From: a bacterium
GTDB taxonomy: Bacteria > Patescibacteriota > Patescibacteriia > Patescibacteriales > JAGXOH01
Reading direction: 5' to 3'
Assembly: GCA_021106995.1 (NCBI GenBank)
Contig: JAIOTG010000002.1
Coordinates: 1-8,278, forward strand
DNA length: 8,278 nt
Below, one piece after another: positions 1 to 5,654 of the stretch (position 1 is its first letter; each line of letters opens with the position of its first letter). Below the pieces are notes generated by a model, which saw only the letters and a list, made by a program, of their open reading frames with translations, searched no databases and was not told where the DNA came from. Made by a program: the position numbers and the translations under genes.

Positions 1-1
1 A

Positions 2-1036
2 TTAGATATTGAAGGAAAAAGACAAGAAAGCAATGCTAAAAAGATTAAAATGAACGAACCTAGTTTTTGGAACAATCGTGAGAAGGCAGTGATTTTAAGC
101 CAAGAAGTAGAGGAACTTGATAAAGAAGTTAAGAAATGGAATGATTTAGAGAAACAAATTGTTGACTTAGAGGAATTGGTGGCTGTTGCTAACAAAGAGG
201 AGGACAACTCAATAACTAAAGAAGCTAGGGAAAAATTTGATGAGTTAAAAGAAAATTTTGACGAACTAGAATTTCATTTATTACTTTCCTCTAAATATGA
301 TAGAAATAATGCCATAGTTTCTATTCATGCTGGCACAGGAGGGGTTGATGCTCAGGATTGGGCTGAGATTTTAGAGCGTATGTTATTTCGTTTTGCAGAA
401 AAGAAGGGTTATAGGGTAAAAATTTTAGATAGAAATACTGGAAATGAGGCTGGTATAAAAAATATTACTTTCTCGATTACTGGATTGTGGGCTTATGGAT
501 ATTTAAAAAGTGAGAATGGAGTGCATAGATTGGTTCGAATATCTCCTTTTGATGCCGAATCTATGCGTCATACTTCTTTTGCTTTAGTAGAAGTTTTACC
601 TGAGTTACCGGATGATAGTGAAATAGAAATAAAAGATGAGGACTTAAAGATTGATACTTTTGGATCTTCTGGTCCGGGAGGACAGAGCGTTAATAGAACC
701 GAAAGCGCTGTTCGGATTACTCATAGGCCAAGTGGAATAGTGGTGAATTGTCAAAATGAGAAATCACAGCATCAAAACAAAGAAATGGCTTTAAAAATTT
801 TAAAGTCAAAATTACACACTTTGGAAGAAAAGTTAAAAGAAGAGAAGATAGATAAATTAAAAGGAGGAGTTCAAACCGCAGAATGGGGAAAGCAAATAAG
901 GTCTTATGTATTTCAGCCCCATACTATGGTTAAGGATCATAGAACTGGATATGAAACGTCAGATTTAAATAATATTTTAGATGGCAATTTGGACTCATTT
1001 GTAGAGGTTTATCTTAGAAATAATATTAGTAAATAA
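2..1036 (+). CDS. prfB: Peptide chain release factor 2 (RF2), 5'-truncated by window edge
   Basis: RF2 recognises UAA and UGA stop codons in the ribosomal A site and triggers peptide release. The frame is open to the left edge: codons from position 2 read LDIEGKRQESNAKK and then run into MNEPSFWNN, which matches the usual RF2 N-terminal region before the 'D/EPxFWN' segment. The ATG at 50 is therefore an internal Met and the true start lies upstream. Visible in order are a coiled-coil-like N-terminal part, the 'GGVDAQDWAEIL' segment, the RF2-type tripeptide SPF (in 'VRISPFD'), and the catalytic GGQ loop at about 677-685 (residues 210-212 counted from position 50), followed by NRTESAVRITH. About 344 residues are visible against about 365 for a full RF2. 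The programmed frameshift site found in many prfB genes would lie outside the window. comEC follows after 11 nt, so co-transcription is likely. Confidence 0.96.
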   Translation, partial: LDIEGKRQESNAKKIKMNEPSFWNNREKAVILSQEVEELDKEVKKWNDLEKQIVDLEELVAVANKEEDNSITKEAREKFDELKENFDELEFHLLLSSKYDRNNAIVSIHAGTGGVDAQDWAEILERMLFRFAEKKGYRVKILDRNTGNEAGIKNITFSITGLWAYGYLKSENGVHRLVRISPFDAESMRHTSFALVEVLPELPDDSEIEIKDEDLKIDTFGSSGPGGQSVNRTESAVRITHRPSGIVVNCQNEKSQHQNKEMALKILKSKLHTLEEKLKEEKIDKLKGGVQTAEWGKQIRSYVFQPHTMVKDHRTGYETSDLNNILDGNLDSFVEVYLRNNISK

Positions 1037-1047
1037 AGATTAAAAAT

Positions 1048-2577
1048 TTGCTGGCAAAATCAAAACAACTTTTATTATTTTGTTTATTTTTTATATTAGG
1101 CATTGCTATTTCCTCTTTTTTACCACTTAAATATTTTTATTTTGACTTTTTATTTTTTGTTATTTTAATAGCTTTTTTATTGTTAAGTTTATTTTTAAGA
1201 TTTAATTTAAAGCTTAGATTAATTTTTTTAATAGGCTTTTTTTTATTTTTGGGTATTTGGCGTTTTTCTGTTTCAGTCCCAGTGGATTCTCCTGATAAAA
1301 TTTGGCATTATAATGGAAGACACATTGATTTTATCGGTAAGGTAGCAGATGAACCGAGAATTGAGCCAACTAAACAAAGGATAATTATAAATACTTTTTA
1401 TAGTTCAAATTTAGACAAAGAGTTAAAAGGAAAAGTTTTAGTTTATTCTGATTTATACCCCAAAATTAATTATGGAGATAATTTAAATATTAAATGTGAA
1501 TTAAAAGCGCCAGAGCCTTTTAATGGTTTTTCTTATGATCGTTATTTAGCAAAATCAGATATTTATTCGGTTTGTTATTATCCTGAGATTGAAAGAATAG
1601 AAAAAAATAAATATTTATCTGGGAATAATTTTAAATTTTTATTTTTCAGCAGGGTTTATAGCTTTAAAAATAAAATACGTTATTTGATAAATATGTCAGT
1701 AGGGGAGCCAGAGGCTTCGGTTTTAAGAGCTATGACATTGGGGGATAAATGGTCTGTGCCCGATGATGTTCGTGAAAATTTCGCTAAGTCCGGACTTAGC
1801 CATATAATGGCTATATCTGGTATGCATATCGGGATTATTTTAACAGTTATTTTTTCTTTTCTTTTATTTCTAGGATTTTTTCGTTCTAAAGCCTTTTATT
1901 TTTCATCTATTTTTTTACTTTTTTATATCACTATTATAGGTTTTCCAGCTTCAGCTGTAAGAGCGAGTATTATGGGTTTTTTGGTTCTTTTGAGTTTTAA
2001 TTTAGGGCGTTTAAATCAAATAATTAATTCACTGGCTTTAGCTGCTTGTTTTATGTTAATCATAAACCCGGCGTTTTTAAGAGATGATATTGGTTTTCAA
2101 CTTTCATTTTTAGCAGTTTTGGGCATAATTTATTTTTATCCTTTTTTGAGTGAATTTTTAAAGAAACCCTTCGGGGGAAAAGAGGGAAAAGTGATAGGTG
2201 CAATTATAAATTTAATAAGTTTAACACTATCAGCTCAAATTTTAACTTTACCCCTCATAGCTTGGAATTTTTCTCAAATATCTATAGTGGCCTTATTTAG
2301 TAATTTACTTGTTTTGTGGGTTATACCATTTTTGTTCGTTTCGTTTATTTTAGCCCTTGTCCTTTCTTTTTTATTACCAAGCTTATCTTTTTGGTTTTTT
2401 CTCCCCACTTTTTTAATTTTAAAATATATCTTGGTAGTGGTTAATTTTTTTGCATCAAGCCCTATTTTTTATCTAGAGGTTGAAAAAATTAATTTTGCCT
2501 GGATTAGCTTGTATTATTTTGTCATCGCTTTGTGTTATATGATCTTTATTAGGGAAAGACGTAAAAATATAGATTAA
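1048..2577 (+). CDS. comEC: ComEC/Rec2-family DNA uptake channel, short form
   Basis: ComEC is the inner-membrane channel that passes single-stranded DNA into the cytoplasm during natural transformation. The protein has about 509 residues. N-terminal hydrophobic helices (about 7-75) are followed by a soluble OB-fold-like DUF4131 region (about 85-190). The competence domain begins near residue 215 and contains the signature GLSHIMAISGMHIG (249-262) and DDIGFQLSFLAVLG, within many membrane segments. It ends after the membrane helices with a short basic tail (RERRKNID), so the C-terminal metallo-beta-lactamase-like domain of the Bacillus protein is absent. The start is uncertain: no ATG lies near the 5' end, TTG at 1048 is the most plausible codon, and an upstream ATT at 1039 cannot be excluded. 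No Shine-Dalgarno sequence is visible. It lies 11 nt after prfB and probably shares its transcript. Confidence 0.92.
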   Translation: MLAKSKQLLLFCLFFILGIAISSFLPLKYFYFDFLFFVILIAFLLLSLFLRFNLKLRLIFLIGFFLFLGIWRFSVSVPVDSPDKIWHYNGRHIDFIGKVADEPRIEPTKQRIIINTFYSSNLDKELKGKVLVYSDLYPKINYGDNLNIKCELKAPEPFNGFSYDRYLAKSDIYSVCYYPEIERIEKNKYLSGNNFKFLFFSRVYSFKNKIRYLINMSVGEPEASVLRAMTLGDKWSVPDDVRENFAKSGLSHIMAISGMHIGIILTVIFSFLLFLGFFRSKAFYFSSIFLLFYITIIGFPASAVRASIMGFLVLLSFNLGRLNQIINSLALAACFMLIINPAFLRDDIGFQLSFLAVLGIIYFYPFLSEFLKKPFGGKEGKVIGAIINLISLTLSAQILTLPLIAWNFSQISIVALFSNLLVLWVIPFLFVSFILALVLSFLLPSLSFWFFLPTFLILKYILVVVNFFASSPIFYLEVEKINFAWISLYYFVIALCYMIFIRERRKNID

Positions 2578-2633
2578 AATATTTTAATTCAAATTTTATA
2601 ATTATAAATAAAGCTGAAAAAAAGTTAACGGCA

Positions 2634-2662
2634 TTGACATAAATATGTTTTTTTGTTATAAT
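2634..2662 (+). promoter_or_regulatory. Consensus sigma70-type promoter of the DGR target gene
   Basis: TTGACA (2634-2639) and TATAAT (2657-2662) are both perfect consensus hexamers separated by exactly 17 nt. Transcription would start near 2669, giving a leader of roughly 195 nt before the target gene at 2866. It lies just after comEC, so the target gene appears to have its own strong promoter rather than depending on read-through from prfB-comEC. Confidence 0.85.
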
Positions 2663-2692
2663 AAAAAGTTAAAATTGTTCATTAAAAAAATA

Positions 2693-2747
2693 TCCTTATT
2701 TTCTTTTATCCCGTTTTTGTTTAAAGTAGGCTAAAAGAAAATAAGGA
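2693..2747 (+). repeat. 16-bp perfect inverted repeat in the target-gene leader
   Basis: TCCTTATTTTCTTTTA (2693-2708) is exactly complementary to TAAAAGAAAATAAGGA (2732-2747) across a 23-nt loop. It lies entirely inside the predicted 5' leader of the target gene, about 25 nt after the expected transcription start. No U-tract of terminator type directly follows. It could stabilise the mRNA, act in regulation, or serve as a DNA-level site; the sequence does not decide between these. Confidence 0.75.
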
Positions 2748-2818
2748 AATAAATTTTTAAATAAAAAACAACAAAAGTGTCTATCTGTTTTAGTAGTAAT
2801 ATGCTTAAGGCATTAAGG

Positions 2819-2858
2819 TTTCGAGTGTAGAGCTGTTTAACAGTAGATGCGAAGGGAG
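2819..2858 (+). promoter_or_regulatory. Shine-Dalgarno site of the target gene and possible occluding hairpin
   Basis: AGGGAG at 2853-2858 lies 7 nt before the ATG at 2866 and is a clear Shine-Dalgarno sequence that fixes the start. TTTCG (2819-2823) can pair with CGAAG (2850-2854), and within that loop CTGTT/AACAG (2833-2843) form a small inner inverted repeat. The outer stem would partly cover the ribosome binding site. The structure is short and includes a wobble pair, so the regulatory role is only a suggestion. Confidence 0.5.
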
Positions 2859-2865
2859 TAGAAAG

Positions 2866-3408
2866 ATGAGTGAAATTACCACAGAACAGTTGGGCGAATT
2901 AATTGCCCAGGCAAAGAGTGGACGTGTTAACCGAGAAAATCTGCAGGCATATTTGCGAAATCCCAACGGATCCATGCAGGCAGGTATTTATCCCGTTGCC
3001 ATTGACTACGCAAAAACCATTGATGAAATGGTGTCAGCCGGTCATTATGACTGGAAAAATGACGACATCAATTCCAAGAATTTTTCTGTATCAGGCGAGG
3101 GAGTGGTTAATGTAAACCTTGAACTGGTTCATCTCAACAAGACGGTCAGCTCCGAGGATGTGCTGATATATTTAGAGAAAAACGAAATGAGACCAGCAAC
3201 AGTTGCGGAATTATTAGCATTTGGAGCTACTCATCCTGAAGTTCAGCGGGAATTCTCGATTATCTGCCTCGGCTCGTCTTGGGTTGATTCCGATGGTCAT
3301 CGCCTCGTGCCTTACCTCCTCAGGGATGGTTCCAAGCGCTACCTCAATCTTCACTGGTTTGACTATGACTGTCTTGAGTACTGTCGTTTTCTGGCCGTTC
3401 GCAAGTAG
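2866..3408 (+). CDS. DGR variable target protein, C-type-lectin-like fold
   Basis: This 180-residue protein is the diversified product of the retroelement. The N-terminal part (about 1-105) contains 'IYPVAIDYAKTIDEMVSAGHYDW' and 'LELVHLNKTVSSEDV', which I recognise as the conserved scaffold found in many candidate-phyla DGR targets. 'MRPATVAELLAFG' (108-120) and 'EVQREF' lead into the variable C-terminal part (135-180), which carries the lectin-type GSSW, VPYL and LxxRFLAVR-like elements. Residues 135, 145, 147, 152, 154, 159, 163, 167, 170 and 172 correspond to Asn codons in TR and now read L, H, L, L, D, Y, H, Y, L and Y; residue 161 is the only templated Asn still Asn. Residue 169 is Cys where TR encodes Trp. 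No signal peptide or membrane helix is visible, so the location and ligand are unknown. Base composition looks visibly richer in G+C than the flanking genes, which fits acquisition by transfer. Confidence 0.93.
   Translation: MSEITTEQLGELIAQAKSGRVNRENLQAYLRNPNGSMQAGIYPVAIDYAKTIDEMVSAGHYDWKNDDINSKNFSVSGEGVVNVNLELVHLNKTVSSEDVLIYLEKNEMRPATVAELLAFGATHPEVQREFSIICLGSSWVDSDGHRLVPYLLRDGSKRYLNLHWFDYDCLEYCRFLAVRK
3268..3404 (+). repeat. DGR variable repeat (VR)
   Basis: This 137-nt segment at the 3' end of the target gene aligns without gaps to TR at 3777-3913 (offset 509). The two share 28 identical bases near the left (3270-3297) and 25 identical bases at the right (3380-3404). Sixteen positions differ: fifteen are adenine in TR, and one is G in TR and T in VR (3372). 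Fourteen of the fifteen adenine changes lie in AAT or AAC codons; the other changes AGA to AGG silently. The invariant right end, ending just before the TAG stop, is the expected position of the IMH (initiation of mutagenic homing) sequence. Confidence 0.96.
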
Positions 3409-3464
3409 GCACTTGGAGTCTTGTATTTTTGGAATTGGAACTTTGTTTCTTGGATACTTGGCAC

Positions 3465-3482
3465 TTGTTGTTGATACAACAA
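3465..3482 (+). promoter_or_regulatory. Candidate VR-associated hairpin for retrohoming
   Basis: TTGTTGT (3465-3471) and ACAACAA (3476-3482) form a perfect 7-bp stem around the 4-nt loop TGAT. It lies 60 nt downstream of the VR end. In the Bordetella phage DGR a short stem with a 4-nt loop downstream of VR is needed for efficient target use; the role here is inferred from position and shape. No equivalent was seen after TR, as expected for an element that distinguishes VR from TR. Confidence 0.55.
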
Positions 3483-3537
3483 AACCCCGCACGTTTTATG
3501 CTTAGAAAAGCAGATAACGCACGGGGTTTTTTATTTT
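3481..3537 (+). terminator. Rho-independent terminator after the target gene
   Basis: AAAACCCCG (3481-3489) pairs with CGGGGTTTT (3522-3530). CGTT/AACG (3492-3495 with 3516-3519) continues the stem after a 2-nt mismatch, and an inner hairpin TGCTT-AGAA-AAGCA occupies 3499-3512. A T-rich run (TTTTTTATTTT, 3527-3537) follows. It would end the target mRNA before the template RNA region. Its left arm overlaps the last two bases of the candidate VR hairpin. Confidence 0.85.
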
Positions 3538-3538
3538 G

Positions 3539-3547
3539 TGATATAAT
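3539..3547 (+). promoter_or_regulatory. Extended -10 promoter for the TR RNA (candidate)
   Basis: TGATATAAT is a perfect extended -10 element (TGN followed by TATAAT). It starts 2 nt after the target-gene terminator run. No convincing -35 hexamer is present, which is usual for extended -10 promoters. Transcription from about 3554 would give an RNA with about 220 nt of leader before TR. A second, weaker extended -10 (TGG-TATAAG, 3684-3692) could start a shorter RNA. Confidence 0.6.
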
Positions 3548-3776
3548 AAAATTGGAAAGTAAACGAATCAGCTCACGGCTACGGTTGGGGGCGGTTGAAA
3601 TCTGGATAATACAATAAGCGAGATTGTTTAAGGCTACGGTTTTAGATATAGTACTGTTGTTTTATTCCTAAAATGAAAATACTTGGTATAAGATGTTGGT
3701 GGGATAGCATCCCCGAATAAAATACAGCCTCAGGAATATTCTAGGGGCGGTGGCAAAGATGATATCTTATTATTTT
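3548..3776 (+). ncRNA. Leader of the template RNA upstream of TR
   Basis: No gene is convincing here. The stretch holds the 10-bp direct repeat GGCTACGGTT (3577-3586 and 3632-3641), GGGGCGGT (3588-3595 and 3744-3751), a hairpin GGGAT-AGC-ATCCC (3701-3713), and a loosely symmetric element around GAATATTC (3734-3741). It is richer in G+C than the flanking intergenic DNA. Placed between a promoter-like element and TR, it is best read as the 5' part of the DGR template RNA, which in studied DGRs has structured flanks that bind RT and Avd. Confidence 0.5.
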
Positions 3777-3913
3777 AACGGCTCGTCTTGGGTTGATTCC
3801 GATGGTAATCGCAACGTGCCTTACCTCAACAGAAATGGTTCCAAGCGCAACCTCAATCTTAACTGGTTTGACAATGACTGGAATGAGAACTGTCGTTTTC
3901 TGGCCGTTCGCAA
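3777..3913 (+). repeat. DGR template repeat (TR)
   Basis: This 137-nt segment is the invariant donor copy of VR. It contains 34 adenines on the plus strand, so the template RNA is read from this strand, the same direction as the target gene and RT. In the VR frame it encodes eleven Asn codons, all AAT or AAC. Changing the first two bases of AAY gives NNY codons, which can never be stops, so the template maximises amino-acid choice without truncation. The frame stays open through TR, but the homology to the target gene ends at 3913 and no stop corresponds to the target TAG. Confidence 0.96.
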
Positions 3914-3944
3914 ATTGTTTCATTTTTTCCTAAAAAGAAGAGTT

Positions 3945-4340
3945 TTATTTATAGAATTTCATCCAACCACCTATCATTTTGCCGATTTCAGTGAGTGGAG
4001 TGGATATGGCGGTTAATTTGTTTGTATCGATTGCTTTTAATTCCCAGAGAAGTTTTAAAAAGAATTTAAGTATATCAAATTTTGCGTTAAGCTTTTTTAT
4101 CGTGTCGGACTTTTTATTTTTCGGTTGATAGCTTGCTTGCAGAGCGATTTCTAAACAATCGGTGAAAAGATTGTCTATTTTTTTACCCAAAGTAAAGCGG
4201 GTAATTTTAGGTAGATGAATTAAGAAAGAATGCCACAGCTGATATGCTTCACTCAATTTGGCGATAATTGGTATGTCGCAATTGTTGGGGGGGGGGGTAG
4301 ATTTATAAGCCTTTTGAGTATGAAAATTCAATTGATTCAT
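3945..4340 (-). CDS. avd: Avd-like DGR accessory protein, four-helix bundle
   Basis: Avd proteins form a basic pentameric barrel that binds the DGR RT and template RNA and is required for mutagenic reverse transcription. This 131-residue protein has the pattern I recognise from candidate-phyla Avd proteins: 'IPIIAKLSEAYQLWHSFL' (23-40), 'LPKITRFTLGKKID' (43-56), a third helix with 'KLNAKFDILKFFLKLLWELKAID' (83-105), and the end 'LTEIGKMIGGWMK' (116-128). Four amphipathic helices and many Lys residues are evident. Homologues usually start only a few residues before 'IPII', so residues 1-22, which include PPP from the plus-strand G tract, may be a non-conserved extension. ATG at 4340 is the only ATG giving this frame. 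The gene is antisense to the TR downstream flank, and its 5' end overlaps the RT 5' end by 21 nt. No Shine-Dalgarno sequence is visible. Confidence 0.85.
   Translation of the reverse strand: MNQLNFHTQKAYKSTPPPNNCDIPIIAKLSEAYQLWHSFLIHLPKITRFTLGKKIDNLFTDCLEIALQASYQPKNKKSDTIKKLNAKFDILKFFLKLLWELKAIDTNKLTAISTPLTEIGKMIGGWMKFYK
4272..4299 (+). promoter_or_regulatory. Possible RT promoter with an 11-G tract in its spacer
   Basis: TTGTTG (4272-4277) and TATAAG (4294-4299) are 16 nt apart and lie about 20 nt before the RT start at 4320. The spacer is mostly an uninterrupted run of G, which with the last G of the -35 covers 4277-4287 (11 G). The -10 matches consensus at 5 of 6 positions but the -35 at only 3, so the promoter call is tentative. 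The homopolymer itself is certain in this sequence. Confidence 0.35.
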
Positions 4341-5324
4341 AGTTATAATGATATTATTTCCATTAATAATTTGTTTCTGGCTTGGAATGAATTTGCTATT
4401 GGTAAAAGATCTAAAAAAGATGTACAGGAATTTTCTCGCAATTTGATTGATAACATTGTATCACTTCATGAAGATTTGGTTAATAAAACATATCAGCACA
4501 ACGGATATCACAGTTTTTATATTAATGACCCAAAACGGCGTCATATTCATAAAGCAATTGTGCGAGACAGGTTGCTTCATCATGCTGTTTACCGTTTGTT
4601 ATATCCCTTTTTTGAAAAAACGTTTATTTATGATTCATATTCTTGCCGTTTGAAAAAAGGTGTGTATAAAGCAATTGAACGTTTTGACTGTTATGCTGGA
4701 AAGGAAAGTAAAAATAATACTAAGACGGTGTGGATATTAAAATGCGATATTAAAAAGTTTTTTGCTAGCATTAATCATGAAATTTTATTAAAAATTTTGA
4801 ATAAACATATTCCCAATAAGAATATATTATGGTTATTAAATAATATCATAGACAGTTATCACAGCAAAGAAAAGAAAGGCGTCGGTCTGCCTTTGGGCAA
4901 CCTAACCTCGCAACTTTTTAGCAATGTTTATATGGATGTTTTCGACCAGTGGATAAAGCACGTGTTAAAGATTAAAAGGTATATAAGATATGCAGATGAT
5001 TTTGTATTTTTTGATAGAGATAAACAAAAACTTTGTTCATTGGTTAAACCGATTAAAATATTTTTGTTTCGCGAATTAGGCTTGACACTTCATTCAAAAA
5101 AGATAGTTCAGAAAACATTATCATCTGGTATGGATTTTTTGGGCTGGGTGCATTTTCCTTGTTATAAAAAATTGCGACAAAAAACCAAAGAGCGGATGTT
5201 TAAAAAATTAGTAGACAATCCTAAAAATGAAGTTTTTCAATCTTATCTTGGACTTTCAAGCCATGGCAACACTTGTAAGATTGAAAAAGAATTGCGTAAT
5301 TTGTATTGGCTTTTAAGTGATTAA
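4320..5324 (+). CDS. DGR reverse transcriptase
   Basis: RNA-directed DNA polymerase that copies the TR RNA with errors at adenines. The ATG at 4320 gives 334 residues; the frame extends upstream to 4230, but that part is antisense to avd and not RT-like. Visible in order are 'KRRHIHKAIVRDRLLHHAVY' (72-91), 'FIYDSYSCRLKKGVYKAI' (102-119), the first catalytic Asp in KCDIKKFFASI (D143), GLPLGNLTSQLFSNVY (189-204), the YADD active site (224-227) and MDFLGW (271-276). The LGNxTSQ form of motif 4, with SQ where group II intron RTs have QG, is the DGR hallmark. The C-terminal 'SYLGLSSHGNT' also matches DGR RTs. There is no maturase or endonuclease domain. No Shine-Dalgarno sequence precedes it. No clear terminator follows. 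Confidence 0.96.
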   Translation: MKIQLIHSYNDIISINNLFLAWNEFAIGKRSKKDVQEFSRNLIDNIVSLHEDLVNKTYQHNGYHSFYINDPKRRHIHKAIVRDRLLHHAVYRLLYPFFEKTFIYDSYSCRLKKGVYKAIERFDCYAGKESKNNTKTVWILKCDIKKFFASINHEILLKILNKHIPNKNILWLLNNIIDSYHSKEKKGVGLPLGNLTSQLFSNVYMDVFDQWIKHVLKIKRYIRYADDFVFFDRDKQKLCSLVKPIKIFLFRELGLTLHSKKIVQKTLSSGMDFLGWVHFPCYKKLRQKTKERMFKKLVDNPKNEVFQSYLGLSSHGNTCKIEKELRNLYWLLSD

Positions 5325-5469
5325 AGATATTTTTTGTTTTTGAATAATAGTCTAGCGTCTAAAATATACTGGACCAATATACCTCCTTGCTTAAAATTTT
5401 TATTTATGTTACTCTCTTTTTAGATAATTATTAATAAATAGGGAGAAATATCTCTCTATATTTTGTTTT
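5325..5469 (+). other. Intergenic region between the DGR and rpmB
   Basis: The stretch is AT-rich with no open frame of note. A weak promoter-like pair, TTGCTT (5387-5392) and TACTCT (5410-5415), is 17 nt apart, but the -10 is poor. A short GAGA/TCTC pairing occurs near 5444-5456. It probably contains the start of the rpmB transcript and marks the right edge of the retroelement, but I see no direct repeat or other sign of an insertion boundary. Confidence 0.4.
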
Positions 5470-5646
5470 ATGTCTAAAAGATGTGATATTTGCGGAAAGG
5501 GGTCTACTAAAGGAGCTAAAAGATCTCACTCTAATGTAAAAACATTAAAACGCCAAAATAGAAATTTACAGCCTAGAAAAGTTAATGGAGTCAAATTAAA
5601 AATTTGTACAAAGTGTCTAAGAACATTGGCCAAGAATAGTAAATAA
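5470..5646 (+). CDS. rpmB: Large ribosomal subunit protein bL28
   Basis: A 58-residue basic protein beginning MSKRCDICGKGSTKG, with a conserved 'SHSNVKTLKRQ' segment and 'QPRK' typical of bL28. Two CxxC pairs (C5/C8 and C46/C49) should form a zinc ribbon, the zinc-binding form of bL28. The C-terminus stops soon after 'KCLRTLAK', typical of the short form. The ATG has no Shine-Dalgarno sequence. The site-2 protease gene follows after 8 nt, suggesting a shared transcript. Confidence 0.95.
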   Translation: MSKRCDICGKGSTKGAKRSHSNVKTLKRQNRNLQPRKVNGVKLKICTKCLRTLAKNSK

Positions 5647-5654
5647 ATTTTAGT

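Noticed and set aside
50..52. ATG at 50 as the start of prfB
   Set aside because: The frame is open to the left edge and the upstream codons encode recognisable RF2 sequence, so this Met is internal.
2815..2850. Possible tRNA because of a GGTTTCGA-like T-loop string
   Set aside because: No acceptor or anticodon stem of proper length can be formed around it.
3408..3467. 8-bp direct repeat GGCACTTG (3408-3415 and 3460-3467) within CTTGG-rich sequence
   Set aside because: Too short and low in complexity to call an element boundary or attachment site.
3214..3492. Minus-strand open frame of 92 codons across VR
   Set aside because: It is antisense to VR and the target gene; the similar minus-strand frame over TR (3741-3923) arises from the same repeat, not from two related genes.
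3221..3617. Overlapping plus-strand frames in and after the target gene (3221-3505, 3429-3617)
   Set aside because: They are out-of-frame shadows covering VR and the terminator, with no recognisable protein features.
3750..4016. GTG-started open frame through TR, with a G-rich segment upstream
   Set aside because: It keeps the VR reading frame because TR is a copy of the target gene end, and it then runs into antisense avd sequence. A template RNA explains the region better, although translation of a short peptide cannot be excluded.
4230..4319. Upstream extension of the RT frame by 30 codons
   Set aside because: This part is antisense to avd, includes the G tract as Gly codons and has no RT similarity. 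ATG 4320 gives the normal DGR RT start.
4320..5324. Group II intron or retron reverse transcriptase
   Set aside because: Motif 4 is LGNLTSQ, no maturase or HNH domain follows, no intron RNA or msr-msd structure was seen, and a TR/VR pair with adenine-specific differences is adjacent.
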